Below are positions 9,313 through 18,114 of a DNA stretch of 64,000 nucleotides, one piece after another. Positions within the stretch are counted from its first letter, which is position 1; each line of letters opens with the position of its first letter. This stretch comes from Pseudomonas lactis (lineage in GTDB: Bacteria; Pseudomonadota; Gammaproteobacteria; Pseudomonadales; Pseudomonadaceae). The translations under genes and the position numbers were made by a program. The notes under the pieces were generated by a model. The model did no database searches, was not told the DNA's origin, and was given only the letters and a program-made list of their open reading frames with translations. The DNA lies in NCBI RefSeq assembly GCF_001439845.1, contig NZ_JYLO01000008.1, forward strand, positions 124,001-188,000. The letters are read 5' to 3'.

Positions 9313-10076
9313 TGACCGACCGTAATCGTTTGCTCGAAGGTCGCCGCGTACTGGTGACCGGCGGCGCCCGTGGCCTGGGTTACGGGTTCGCCCAGGCCAT
9401 CGGCCAGGCCGGTGCTCGCGTGGTGATTGCCGATGTGCTGCAAGACCGTGTGCAACAGGCGGCGTGTGAACTGCAAGCCCTGGGGCTGGACGTGCAGGCT
9501 GTCACTGTCGACCTGGCCCAGCCTGAGTCGATCCAGGCATGCATCAGCGCGACACTCGATTTGCTGGGCGGCCTCGATGGCCTGGTGAACAACGCCTCCA
9601 TCACCAACTCCGGTGGCAAAGGCTGCGAAGACCTGAGCATCGACACCTGGGACCAGGTGATGCAGGTCAACGTGCGCGGCACCTGGCTGATGACTACCGC
9701 CTGCCTGCCGGCACTGCGTGCCAGTGGCCACGGCGCCATCGTCAACCTGGCCTCCGACACGCCCCTGTGGGGCGCGCCAAACCTGTTGGCCTACGTTGCC
9801 AGCAAGGGCGCAATCATCGCCATGACCCGCAGCCTGGCCCGCGAGCTGGGCGCCGACAACATCACGGTCAACGCCATCGCCCCTGGCCTGGTGCTGGTGG
9901 AAGCCACCGCCTACGTGCCCGAGGCTCGTCACCGTTTGTACAACGACCAGCGGGCCATCCAACGCCCGCAATTGCCCGAAGACGTCAGCGGCGCCGTGCT
10001 GTTCGCGCTGTCCGACCTTGCCCGCTTCATCACTGGACAAACCCTGCCGGTCAACGGCGGGTTCGTCATGCCTTGA
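9309..10076 (+). CDS. SDR-family oxidoreductase (classical, catalytic residues intact)
   Basis: A 255-aa short-chain dehydrogenase with the Rossmann motif TGGARGLGYG near residue 15, the NNAS motif near 88, catalytic Ser (NLASDT) and YVASK, and the C-terminal GQTLPVNGGF typical of classical SDRs. Its start overlaps the permease stop by 4 bp. In a ring-degradation operon such an enzyme would rearomatise a cis-diol or oxidise an alcohol side chain. The substrate is not evident. Confidence 0.88.
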   Translation: MMTDRNRLLEGRRVLVTGGARGLGYGFAQAIGQAGARVVIADVLQDRVQQAACELQALGLDVQAVTVDLAQPESIQACISATLDLLGGLDGLVNNASITNSGGKGCEDLSIDTWDQVMQVNVRGTWLMTTACLPALRASGHGAIVNLASDTPLWGAPNLLAYVASKGAIIAMTRSLARELGADNITVNAIAPGLVLVEATAYVPEARHRLYNDQRAIQRPQLPEDVSGAVLFALSDLARFITGQTLPVNGGFVMP

Positions 10077-10089
10077 TCTGGAGACTGTC

Positions 10090-10629
10090 ATGACTGATCT
10101 ATCTGCCCAAAACGACACCCCGAAAAGCTGGGACCGCCCGGCCGGCGCCAGCCTGGAAAGCTGGATGAACACCCGTATCGCCCGTTACGAAACGCGCAAG
10201 TACGACTGGGATGCGCTGAAGTTCCAGGCCGACTACGACCCCAAGTTCCGCCGCGCACAAATGCGCTACATCGGCACCGGCGGCACCGGCATCAGCACCG
10301 ACATGAACACCATCCCGTCGGAGCATTTCACCTTTTCCACCATGGTGATCCCGGCTGGCCACGAAGGCCCGCCGCACCTGCACATCGACGTCGAAGAAGT
10401 GTTCTTCGTGCTACGCGGCAAGCTCAAGGTGGTGCTGGAAAAAGACGGCGAGCGCTTCGAGACCATCCTCACTGACCGCGACGTGATTTCCGTGCCACCG
10501 GGCGTGTACCGCGAGGAGATCAACATCGGCGATGAAGACGCGTTGATGTGCGTGATGCTCGGCGCGAAAAAACCCATCACGCCGACCTACCCGCCAGAGC
10601 ACCCTCTGGCTTCGATCAAGCGCGGATAA
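10090..10629 (+). CDS. Cupin-domain protein
   Basis: A 179-aa single-domain cupin. Motif 1 is recognisable (GPPHLHIDVEEVFFVLRGK, with His, His and Glu metal ligands near residues 97-103). In motif 2 the usual histidine is not obvious (PPGVYREEINIGDED), so metal binding may be altered. A GGAGA ribosome site supports the start at 10090. It lies 13 bp after the SDR in the operon. Cupins in such clusters serve as dioxygenases, isomerases or sensors; the role here is unknown. Confidence 0.82.
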   Translation: MTDLSAQNDTPKSWDRPAGASLESWMNTRIARYETRKYDWDALKFQADYDPKFRRAQMRYIGTGGTGISTDMNTIPSEHFTFSTMVIPAGHEGPPHLHIDVEEVFFVLRGKLKVVLEKDGERFETILTDRDVISVPPGVYREEINIGDEDALMCVMLGAKKPITPTYPPEHPLASIKRG

Positions 10630-10633
10630 GCCC

Positions 10634-11512
10634 ATGCTGCCAGGACTCTCTCAAGCCGCGCCGACGGCGGACCTGCAAGCCCAACTGGAGCGTGATTTCC
10701 CCCAACGCCTGGTGGCCTCGGCCGGTGGGCAGCAGGCATTGCGCGAATGTGGCGCGGGGCCGGTGGTGGTGTTGCTGCACGGTATCGGCTCCGGAGCGGC
10801 ATCCTGGCTGCAAGTGGCGCGGCAACTGGCGCCCCAGGCCAGGGTCATCGCCTGGGACGCTCCCGGCTACGGCGATTCCAGCCCGCTGGAGTCGGATGCG
10901 CCCAAGGCCGAGCAATACGCAGCCCGTCTGGCGCAGATGCTGGATGCACTGGGTGTGGAGGAATGTGTGCTGGTCGGCCATTCCCTCGGCGCCCTCACCG
11001 CCCTTGCATTCGCCCGTAGTTCACAGGCCCATCGCGTCAACCGGCTGGTGCTGATCAGCCCGGCGCGCGGCTATGGCGCACCAGCCCTTGGCCAACAGCG
11101 CCAGCAGGTGCGTCAGCAACGCCTGGACAACCTGCAACGCCTGGGCATCGCCGGCCTGGCTGAACAACGCAGCGCTCACATGCTGTCGCCCCGTGCCACG
11201 CCCCAGGCCCTGGCTTGGGTGCGCTGGAACATGGCGCGCCTGAACCCCGTTGGTTATCGCCAGGCCATTGAATTGCTGTGCGGCGATGACCTGCTGCGCC
11301 ATGGCCAACCGGCCATGCCCTGCGAGGTTCATTGCGGTGAAGCCGACAGCATCACCCCCGCCGAGGCCTGCCTGAGCGTGGCCAAGGCGCTGGGCGCCAG
11401 CTTCAACCTGATTGCCGACGCCGGCCACGCCAGCCCCATCGAGCAACCCCAAGTGGTAGCCGGGCGCCTGGCCTGCGCCATTCATCAATCCCTGACAGGT
11501 AGAACCCTATGA
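10634..11512 (+). CDS. Alpha/beta hydrolase
   Basis: A 292-aa alpha/beta-hydrolase-fold protein. The oxyanion HG motif (VLLHGIGSGAASW near 40), nucleophile elbow GHSLG near 116, the acid segment CGEADSITPAE and the catalytic His in DAGHASPIEQP are all present. The fold and its place beside an extradiol-type dioxygenase suggest a meta-cleavage-product (C-C bond) hydrolase or a lactonase/esterase in the same pathway. Its stop overlaps the IclR start by 4 bp (ATGA). Confidence 0.87.
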   Translation: MLPGLSQAAPTADLQAQLERDFPQRLVASAGGQQALRECGAGPVVVLLHGIGSGAASWLQVARQLAPQARVIAWDAPGYGDSSPLESDAPKAEQYAARLAQMLDALGVEECVLVGHSLGALTALAFARSSQAHRVNRLVLISPARGYGAPALGQQRQQVRQQRLDNLQRLGIAGLAEQRSAHMLSPRATPQALAWVRWNMARLNPVGYRQAIELLCGDDLLRHGQPAMPCEVHCGEADSITPAEACLSVAKALGASFNLIADAGHASPIEQPQVVAGRLACAIHQSLTGRTL

Positions 11513-12342
11513 ACGATTCCGATCTGCTCAAAGACGCTCAGGACAAATACATCGTTCCAGGCCTGGAGCGCGGCCTGCTCCTGCTCTGTGAGTTCAGCCG
11601 ACGCAACCGCACCCTGACCGCGCCGGAGCTGGCACGCCGGTTGGCACTGCCTCGCTCGACCATCTTCCGTCTGCTGACCACCCTGGAGACCATGGGCTTC
11701 GTCACCCGCAGCGGCAATGAATACCGCCTCGGCATGTCCGTGCTGCGCCTGGGCTTCGAGTACCTGGCGTCGCTGGAGCTGACCGAGCTTGGCCAACCGC
11801 TGCTGGCGCGCCTGTGCGACCGGGTCAATTACCCGAGCAACCTGGTGGTGCGTGATGGTCGCTCGATTGTCTACGTGGCCAAGGTTTCACCGCCGTCGGT
11901 GTTCTCCAACGCGGTCAACGTCGGCACTCGCCTGCCCGCCCACGCCACTGTGTTGGGGCGCATCCTGCTCGAAGACCTGTCGTTGGCCGAGTTGCGTGAG
12001 TTGTACCCCGAAGAGCACCTGGAACAACACTCGCCCTGCACACCAAAAACCGTGATGGCCTTGTTCGACCTGGTCCAGGCCGACCGCCAGCGCGGTTTTG
12101 TCAGCGGCGAAGGCTTTTTCGAGTCGGCGATTTCCACGGTGGCCGCGCCGGTGCGTGACCAGAGCGGCGGCATTGTCGCAGCCCTGGGCGTGACCATCCC
12201 TACCGCGCAGATCGGCCACGTCAACTTTGAAGAACTCTTGAATCAGGTCCGGCGCAGCGCCGACGAGCTGTCACGCCTGCTCAACTACAACGGCGGCGCC
12301 CATAACGGCCAGCCCCGCGTTACCGCCTTGATGAGAGACTGA
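11509..12342 (+). CDS. IclR-family transcriptional regulator
   Basis: A 277-aa regulator with an N-terminal winged helix-turn-helix (LTAPELARRLALPRSTIFRLL near 36-56) and a C-terminal IclR effector domain (PVRDQSGGIVAALGVTIPTAQI). It is embedded in the catabolic operon rather than divergent from it, with overlapping or 1-bp junctions to both neighbours, so it is made together with the enzymes. The obvious role is control of this operon by a pathway intermediate. IclR proteins often bind palindromes such as the one at 6472-6487, but this link is inference. Confidence 0.9.
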   Translation: MNDSDLLKDAQDKYIVPGLERGLLLLCEFSRRNRTLTAPELARRLALPRSTIFRLLTTLETMGFVTRSGNEYRLGMSVLRLGFEYLASLELTELGQPLLARLCDRVNYPSNLVVRDGRSIVYVAKVSPPSVFSNAVNVGTRLPAHATVLGRILLEDLSLAELRELYPEEHLEQHSPCTPKTVMALFDLVQADRQRGFVSGEGFFESAISTVAAPVRDQSGGIVAALGVTIPTAQIGHVNFEELLNQVRRSADELSRLLNYNGGAHNGQPRVTALMRD

Positions 12343-12343
12343 C

Positions 12344-13141
12344 ATGAGCCTTTACCAATTGCAGGGCCGCGTCGCCATTGTCACCGGGGGTTCTTCGGGC
12401 ATCGGCCTGGCCTGTGTCGAACTGCTGCTGGAAGCCGGTGCGGCGGTGGCGTTCTGCGGTCGTGATCAAGAGCGCCTGCGCGGTGCTGAAGCCGGTTTGC
12501 GCGAGCGCTTCCCAAAGGCCCGCCTGCTGGCCCAGGCCTGCGATGTGCTCGATGCCGAGTCGGTCAACGCGTTTGCCGCCGCCAGCCTGGCTGCGCTGGG
12601 AGCGGCCAATGTGCTGATCAACAACGCCGGGCAAGGCCGGGTCTCGACCTTTGCCGACACCACCGACAGCGCCTGGACCGAAGAGCTGAACCTGAAGTTT
12701 TTCTCGGTGATCAACCCGGTCCGCGCGTTTAAGCCTCAGCTGGAAAACCAGCCTGACGCCGCCATCGTCTGCGTCAATTCGCTGCTGGCCAGCCAGCCCG
12801 AACCGCACATGGTCGCCACCTCTGCCGCACGCGCCGGGCTCAAGAACCTGGTGCGCTCGATGGCCACTGAATTCGCCCCGCAGGGCATCCGCGTCAACGG
12901 CATCCTGATCGGCCTGGTGGAATCCGGGCAATGGCGCAGGCGTTTCGAAGCGCGCGAAGAACGCGACCTCGGCTGGGCGCAATGGACCGCACGGCTGGCA
13001 CAACAAAAACACATTCCCTTGGGGCGCCTGGGCCTGCCGATTGAAGCGGCCCGCGCGATCCTGTTTCTGGCCTCGCCTCTGTCGGCTTACACCACAGGCA
13101 GCCATATCGATGTATCCGGAGGCCTGTCCCGCCATGCGTAA
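12344..13141 (+). CDS. SDR-family protein with replaced catalytic Tyr/Lys
   Basis: A 265-aa SDR fold with TGGSSGIGLA near residue 12 and NNAGQG near 90. Aligned without gaps to the other SDR of this operon, the YVASK motif corresponds to TSAAR, so the catalytic Tyr and Lys become Thr and Arg, while the NS serine remains. The C-terminal GSHIDVSGGLSRH is normal. It may use a different chemistry (for example hydro-lyase or isomerase) or bind cofactor without redox catalysis. The pattern ATSAARAG recurs, as I recall, in an SDR subgroup, so it is probably a lineage feature and not damage. The end overlaps the ThDP enzyme gene by 8 bp. Confidence 0.85.
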   Translation: MSLYQLQGRVAIVTGGSSGIGLACVELLLEAGAAVAFCGRDQERLRGAEAGLRERFPKARLLAQACDVLDAESVNAFAAASLAALGAANVLINNAGQGRVSTFADTTDSAWTEELNLKFFSVINPVRAFKPQLENQPDAAIVCVNSLLASQPEPHMVATSAARAGLKNLVRSMATEFAPQGIRVNGILIGLVESGQWRRRFEAREERDLGWAQWTARLAQQKHIPLGRLGLPIEAARAILFLASPLSAYTTGSHIDVSGGLSRHA

Positions 13142-14819
13142 TGAAAACAACACTGTCACCGTGGGCGCTGCCATCACCGCCTTTCTCGAGCAATGCGACG
13201 TCAAGGCTGTGTTCGGCGTGATCTCGATCCACAACATGCCGATCCTCGATGCCTTTGCAGTGCGCGGCAATATCCGCTTCGTCATGGCCCGGGGCGAAGC
13301 CGGCGCCGCCAACATGGCCGACGCCTATGCCCGCACCACCGGCGGCCTGGGTGTGTGCCTGACGTCCACCGGCACCGCCGCCGGCAATGCCGCAGGCGCG
13401 ATGGTCGAAGCCCAAACTGCAGGCACCCCGCTGCTGCACATCACCGGCCAGATCGAAACGCCGTACCTGGACCAGGAGCTGGCCTACATCCACGAAGCCC
13501 GCGACCAGTTGAACATGCTCAAGGCCGTGTCCAAGGCCGCCTTTCGCGTACGCAGTGTCGAGACCGCCCTGAGCACCATGAAGCTCGCGGTGCAGACCGC
13601 CCTGACCGCGCCCACCGGGCCGGTCAGCGTCGAAATCCCCATCGACATCCAGTCCACCTTTATCCCGATGCCCACCGACCTGTCGCCCCTGCCGATCCCG
13701 GTGGCCGTGCCCGCGCCGGATGCCCTGGACCTGATGGCCGACCGCCTGGCCAGCGCCAAGCGACCGATGCTCTGGCTCGGCGGCGGCGCCCGCCATGCCG
13801 GCGTACAGGTCAAGCGCCTGCTGGCGATGGGCGTGGGCGTGATCACCTCCACGCAAGGTCGCGGCGTGGTCAATGAAGACGACGAGCGTTGCCTGGGGGC
13901 TTTTTCGCAGAACAAGCGGGTCGAACAGTTCCTGCAAACCTGCGATGCGCTGCTGATCGCCGGCTCGCGCCTGCGCAGTAACGAAACCTTCAAGTACGCA
14001 CTGAAACTGCCTTCGAATCTCTTGCGCATCGACGCCAACCCGGCGATCGAAGGGCGCAGTTACGCCAGCGAACTGTTTGTCTGCGGCGATGCGGCGCTGG
14101 CGCTCGAGGGCCTGGCGGATCGCCTGGAAGGTCGCTTGCACACCGACCCGAGCTTTCTCACTGAACTCAAAGCCGTGCGCGAACAATCACGTAGCCAACT
14201 GATGGCCGACCTCGGGCCGTACTCGGCCATGGTCGAGCAATTGCAGGTCGTGACCGGGCGCAACTTCTCCTGGGTACGCGACGTGACCCTGTCCAACAGC
14301 ATCTGGGGCAACCGCCTGCTGACCCTGTATCACCCACGCGCGGGTGTGCATGCCTTGGGCGGCGGGATTGGCCAGGGGTTGGCCATGGGCATCGGCGCAG
14401 CCGTCGCCGCAGCGGAAACGGCGCCGGAGCGCAAAGTGTTCGCAATCGCAGGTGACGGCGGTTTCATCCTCAACCTGGGTGAGCTGGCGACTCTGGTCCA
14501 GGAGCGCGCCAACCTGGTGATCCTGCTGATGAACGACCAGCGTTACGGGGTGATCCGCAATATCCAGGACGCGGTCTACGGCAGCCGCCATTGCTACGTC
14601 GACCTGCACACCCCGGACTACACCAAGCTTGCCGAGTCCCTGGGCCTGCGCCATGGCCTGGTCACTGATCTCAAGGACTTCGGCACGGTGGTGGACAGCG
14701 CCCTGAGCCAGCCAGGCCCGTTCCTGCTGGAAGTGGACATGCTCAGCGTCGGCAACTTCGCCACCCAGTTTGCCGGCCCGCCCAACAGCGAAACCAAAGC
14801 CCAGAAGGCCACCGCCTGA
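13134..14819 (+). CDS. ThDP-dependent enzyme (acetolactate synthase/benzoylformate decarboxylase family)
   Basis: A 561-aa thiamine-diphosphate enzyme with all three family domains: N-terminal PYR domain with the catalytic Glu in MARGEAGAANMADAYAR near residue 47, a central domain, and a C-terminal PP domain with the ThDP/Mg motif beginning GDGGFILNLGE and ending LMNDQRYG. The ATG at 13134 lies inside the end of the preceding SDR gene, and GGAGG lies 11 nt upstream. The family contains 2-oxoacid decarboxylases, carboligases and cyclohexanedione hydrolases. A 2-oxoacid derived from ring cleavage is a reasonable substrate, but the exact reaction is unknown. Confidence 0.88.
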   Translation: MRNENNTVTVGAAITAFLEQCDVKAVFGVISIHNMPILDAFAVRGNIRFVMARGEAGAANMADAYARTTGGLGVCLTSTGTAAGNAAGAMVEAQTAGTPLLHITGQIETPYLDQELAYIHEARDQLNMLKAVSKAAFRVRSVETALSTMKLAVQTALTAPTGPVSVEIPIDIQSTFIPMPTDLSPLPIPVAVPAPDALDLMADRLASAKRPMLWLGGGARHAGVQVKRLLAMGVGVITSTQGRGVVNEDDERCLGAFSQNKRVEQFLQTCDALLIAGSRLRSNETFKYALKLPSNLLRIDANPAIEGRSYASELFVCGDAALALEGLADRLEGRLHTDPSFLTELKAVREQSRSQLMADLGPYSAMVEQLQVVTGRNFSWVRDVTLSNSIWGNRLLTLYHPRAGVHALGGGIGQGLAMGIGAAVAAAETAPERKVFAIAGDGGFILNLGELATLVQERANLVILLMNDQRYGVIRNIQDAVYGSRHCYVDLHTPDYTKLAESLGLRHGLVTDLKDFGTVVDSALSQPGPFLLEVDMLSVGNFATQFAGPPNSETKAQKATA

Positions 14820-14829
14820 GGATCGCACC

Positions 14830-15633
14830 ATGTTGCATATCACCATGATCGGCTGCGGTGCCATTGGCGTCGGTGTGCTGGAGCTGCTGGAGAACGACCC
14901 ACAGCTGTGCGTGGATTACGTCATCGCGTCTGAGGGCTCCGAAGCCTTGGTGCGCCAGCGCCTGGCCAGTTTCAAACAGCCGCCGCAGGTGCTGACGGCC
15001 TTGCCCGCCGATGCCCGCCCGGATTTGCTGGTGGAGTGCGCCGGGCATCGCGCCATTGAAGAGCATGTGCTGCCGGCGCTGGAGCGTGGGATTGCCTGCC
15101 TGATTGTGTCGGTGGGCGCGTTGTCCGAGATCGGCCTGGTGGAGCGCCTGGAGGCGGCGGCGGAACGCGGCAAGACCCGCATCGAATTGCTGCCTGGCGC
15201 CATCGGCGGCATCGATGCGCTGTCGGCGGCCAAGGTCGGCGGGCTGGACGCGGTCAACTACACCGGCCGCAAGCCGGCCCGCGCCTGGAAGAACACCCCC
15301 GGCGAGCAGGCCTGTGACCTGGACACCATCGAGCAAGCCACGGTGATCTTCCAGGGCAGCGCCCGCGAAGCGGCGCGGCTGTACCCCAAGAACGCCAACG
15401 TCGCGGCCACTCTGTCGCTGGCCGGCCTGGGCCTGGACCGCACCCATGTCACGTTGATCGCCGACCCCCACAGCGATGAAAACGTCCACCACTTCGAAGC
15501 CCGGGGCGCCTTTGGCCGTTTCGAGTTGAGCCTGCGCGGCAAGCCCTTGCTGGCCAACCCGAAGACCTCGGCGCTGACCGTGTACAGCGTGGTCCGTGCC
15601 TTGGGCAACCATGCCCACGCGATTTCCATTTAG
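14830..15633 (+). CDS. L-aspartate dehydrogenase-like protein
   Basis: A 267-aa protein of the aspartate dehydrogenase (NadX/AspDH) family, with N-terminal NAD-binding GCGAIGVGVLELL, the central ELLPGAIGGIDAL and YTGRKP segments, and the C-terminal HAHAISI with the presumed catalytic His. The family oxidises L-aspartate to iminoaspartate/oxaloacetate. As I recall, a P. aeruginosa PAO1 member has been characterised as an AspDH. GAGGA overlapping the previous stop supports the start. Its presence in a ring-degradation operon suggests an amino acid or imine is formed or reduced in the pathway. Confidence 0.85.
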   Translation: MLHITMIGCGAIGVGVLELLENDPQLCVDYVIASEGSEALVRQRLASFKQPPQVLTALPADARPDLLVECAGHRAIEEHVLPALERGIACLIVSVGALSEIGLVERLEAAAERGKTRIELLPGAIGGIDALSAAKVGGLDAVNYTGRKPARAWKNTPGEQACDLDTIEQATVIFQGSAREAARLYPKNANVAATLSLAGLGLDRTHVTLIADPHSDENVHHFEARGAFGRFELSLRGKPLLANPKTSALTVYSVVRALGNHAHAISI

Positions 15634-15642
15634 GAGCCGTCG

Positions 15643-17139
15643 ATGAACACCGAACAGACATTACCCATCTGCATCGCCGGCCAGTGGCGCCCAGGCCGTG
15701 GCGAGCGTTATGCCAGCCGCTACCCGGCCACCGGCGAAGCCGTGGCCTGGCTCAATGCCGCCGACCTGCAGGATGTGGAAGAAGCCATTCAGGGCGCGCA
15801 CCAGGCGTTTTTGCACAGCGGCTGGGCCCAGCGCAAACCCCACGAGCGGGCCGGCGTGTTGTATCGCATCGCCGAGTTGATCCGCCTGCACAGCGAAGAG
15901 CTAGCGCAACTGCAGCGCCAGGACAACGGTAAACCGATCAATGAAACCCGCGCCCTGGTAGCCAGTGCGGCCGGCACCTTTCAGTTCTTCGCCGCGGCCT
16001 GCGAAACCCTGGAAGAAACCATCACGCCGTCACGCGGTGATTTCGTCAGCATGAGCGTGTATGAGCCGATGGGCGTGGTCGCCGCGATCACCCCGTGGAA
16101 CTCGCCGATTGCCAGCGAGGCGCAGAAGGTCGCTCCGGCATTGGCGGCGGGCAATGCGGTGGTGATCAAACCGGCGGAAATCACCCCGCTGCTGGCCCTG
16201 CGCCTGGCGCGTCTGTGTGAAGAGGCCGGCCTGCCCAAGGGTTTGATCAGCGTGTTGCCGGGCAAGGGTTCGTTGCTGGGGGATGCGCTCACCCGCCACC
16301 CGCTGATCAAGCGCGTGTCGTTTACCGGTGGCACGCGCACGGGCAAGCACATCGCCCATATTGCCGCCGACAAGATGATGCCGGTGTCCCTGGAGCTGGG
16401 CGGCAAGTCACCGACCATCGTCCTCGAGGACGCCGACCTTGAGCATGCGGTGGCCGGGGTGCTGTACGGCATCTTCAGTTCGTCGGGCGAAGCCTGCATC
16501 GCCGGCTCCCGGTTGTTCATCGCCCGCGCCTTGTACGAGCCGTTCATGCAGCGCCTGGTCGCTGCCGCCGCGAACCTGCGGGTGGGCGACCCGGCCGACG
16601 AGCATACACAGATGGGCCCGTTGATCAGCGCCAGCCACCGCGAATCGGTGGAGCGTTACGTCGCCCTCGGCCTGGCCGAAGGTGGGCGCCTGCGCCTGGG
16701 TGGGCAGCGCCCCAGCGGTAATGTGTATGACCAGGGTTACTTCTATCCGCCGACCATCCTGGAGGGCCTGAGCAACCACCAGCAAGTGTGCCAGGAGGAA
16801 ATCTTCGGGCCGGTATTGGTCGCCATGCCGTTCGACGACGAAGCACAACTGCTGGAGCAGGCCAACGACAGCGTCTACGCCCTCGCCGCCGGCATCTGGA
16901 CCCGTGACTACAAGCGCGCCTGGGCCCTGGGCCGGCGTTTGCAGGCCGGTACGGTATGGATCAACACCTACAAGCAGTTCTCGATCTCCACGCCTTTCGG
17001 CGGCTGGCGCGACAGCGGCCTGGGCCGCGAAAAAGGTCGCCTGGGCATCCTGCAGTACATGGAACAGAAGAGCCTCTACTGGGGCATGAACGAACAGCCA
17101 CTGGCCTGGGCCGGTGTGCCACGAGAGGTAGCGCAATGA
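15643..17139 (+). CDS. NAD(P)-dependent aldehyde dehydrogenase
   Basis: A 498-aa ALDH-superfamily enzyme oxidising an aldehyde to a carboxylate. It contains the N-terminal TPWNSP, the cofactor loop FTGGTRTGKHIA, the catalytic Glu in LELGGKSP, the nucleophile Cys in SGEACIAGSR and the C-terminal FGGWRDSGLGREKG. It shares an ATGA overlap with the VOC dioxygenase gene. It is similar in type to hydroxymuconic-semialdehyde and betaine-aldehyde dehydrogenases. In this pathway it would oxidise a semialdehyde from ring cleavage or an aldehyde made by the ThDP enzyme. Confidence 0.92.
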   Translation: MNTEQTLPICIAGQWRPGRGERYASRYPATGEAVAWLNAADLQDVEEAIQGAHQAFLHSGWAQRKPHERAGVLYRIAELIRLHSEELAQLQRQDNGKPINETRALVASAAGTFQFFAAACETLEETITPSRGDFVSMSVYEPMGVVAAITPWNSPIASEAQKVAPALAAGNAVVIKPAEITPLLALRLARLCEEAGLPKGLISVLPGKGSLLGDALTRHPLIKRVSFTGGTRTGKHIAHIAADKMMPVSLELGGKSPTIVLEDADLEHAVAGVLYGIFSSSGEACIAGSRLFIARALYEPFMQRLVAAAANLRVGDPADEHTQMGPLISASHRESVERYVALGLAEGGRLRLGGQRPSGNVYDQGYFYPPTILEGLSNHQQVCQEEIFGPVLVAMPFDDEAQLLEQANDSVYALAAGIWTRDYKRAWALGRRLQAGTVWINTYKQFSISTPFGGWRDSGLGREKGRLGILQYMEQKSLYWGMNEQPLAWAGVPREVAQ

Positions 17140-18101
17140 GCGTTTTAGGTATTGATGAAGTCACTTACGGCGTCGAGGACCTGGACACCTGCGTACGTTT
17201 TTTCAGCGACTGGGGCCTGACCCAAGTCAGCGCGCAATCGGACGAGGTGGTGTTCGAGACCCTCAACGGCTGTCGCGTAGTGCTTGCGGACCTGAACAAG
17301 CCGGGCCTGCCGCCGGCCATCGAAGCCGGCTCCACGGTGCGCGAAGTGGTATGGGGCGTAGCCAGCACCGCCGACCTGGCGCTGTACAGCCAACGCATCG
17401 CCAATGACCCGGGGTTTGTCGAATGTGACGGGCGCATCGGCTGCACCGACCCCAACGGTCTGGCGATCCGCCTGCAAGTCACGCGCAAGCGTGAACTGGA
17501 GATTGAATGCAGCGGCCACAACACCTGGCAGACCAAGGGCCGGATCAACAAGGCGGCGCCGATCTATGAGCGCGCCACGCCGATTGAAGTCGGCCACGTG
17601 GTGTTTTTCGTCAAGGACGTGAACGCCTGCGAAGCCTTCTACCACGAGCGTTTCGGCTTCCAGGCCTCGGACCGTTACCCGGACCGCGGCGCCTTCCTGC
17701 GCACCGCCGAAGAAGGCGGCCACCACGACCTGTTCATGTTGCAACTGCCGGCACCACGGGCGGGGCTGAACCACGTGGCCTTTACCGTGCGCGACGTTCA
17801 TGAGGTGTTTGGCGGCGGCATGCATGTGTCCCGCAGCGGCTGGCCGACCGAAATCGGGCCGGGCCGCCACCCGGTGTCTTCGGCGTTTTTCTGGTACTTC
17901 AAGAACCCGGCCGGCGCGCTGGTGGAGTACTACGCCGATGAAGACCAACTGACCGGCGAATGGCAGCCACGCACCTTTGAGCCCGGCCCTACGGTCTTCG
18001 CTGAATGGGCCATTGCTGGCGGTATCGACGGCAACACCCGGCGCCAGCAACACGTCGAAGCGCCGCAAGGCAAGTTCCTCACCGACAAACCCAAACCTTG
18101 A
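17136..18101 (+). CDS. Two-domain VOC protein, extradiol dioxygenase-like
   Basis: A 321-aa protein made of two vicinal-oxygen-chelate modules. The N-terminal module (residues about 5-130) is degenerate. The C-terminal module keeps the facial triad expected of extradiol dioxygenases: His in EVGHVVFFV near 150, His in LNHVAFTV near 212 and Glu in LVEYYAD near 266. This is the architecture of 2,3-dihydroxybiphenyl/catechol 2,3-dioxygenases, which open catecholic rings beside the diol. Its ATGA overlap with the ALDH gene and the FAD hydroxylase gene next to it support ring cleavage after hydroxylation. Confidence 0.85.
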   Translation: MSVLGIDEVTYGVEDLDTCVRFFSDWGLTQVSAQSDEVVFETLNGCRVVLADLNKPGLPPAIEAGSTVREVVWGVASTADLALYSQRIANDPGFVECDGRIGCTDPNGLAIRLQVTRKRELEIECSGHNTWQTKGRINKAAPIYERATPIEVGHVVFFVKDVNACEAFYHERFGFQASDRYPDRGAFLRTAEEGGHHDLFMLQLPAPRAGLNHVAFTVRDVHEVFGGGMHVSRSGWPTEIGPGRHPVSSAFFWYFKNPAGALVEYYADEDQLTGEWQPRTFEPGPTVFAEWAIAGGIDGNTRRQQHVEAPQGKFLTDKPKP

Positions 18102-18114
18102 GCAGGAGTCGCCC

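Noticed and set aside
12894..14186. A 430-codon frame antisense to the SDR and ThDP genes
   Set aside because: It crosses two well-supported overlapping genes and has no start signal or motif.
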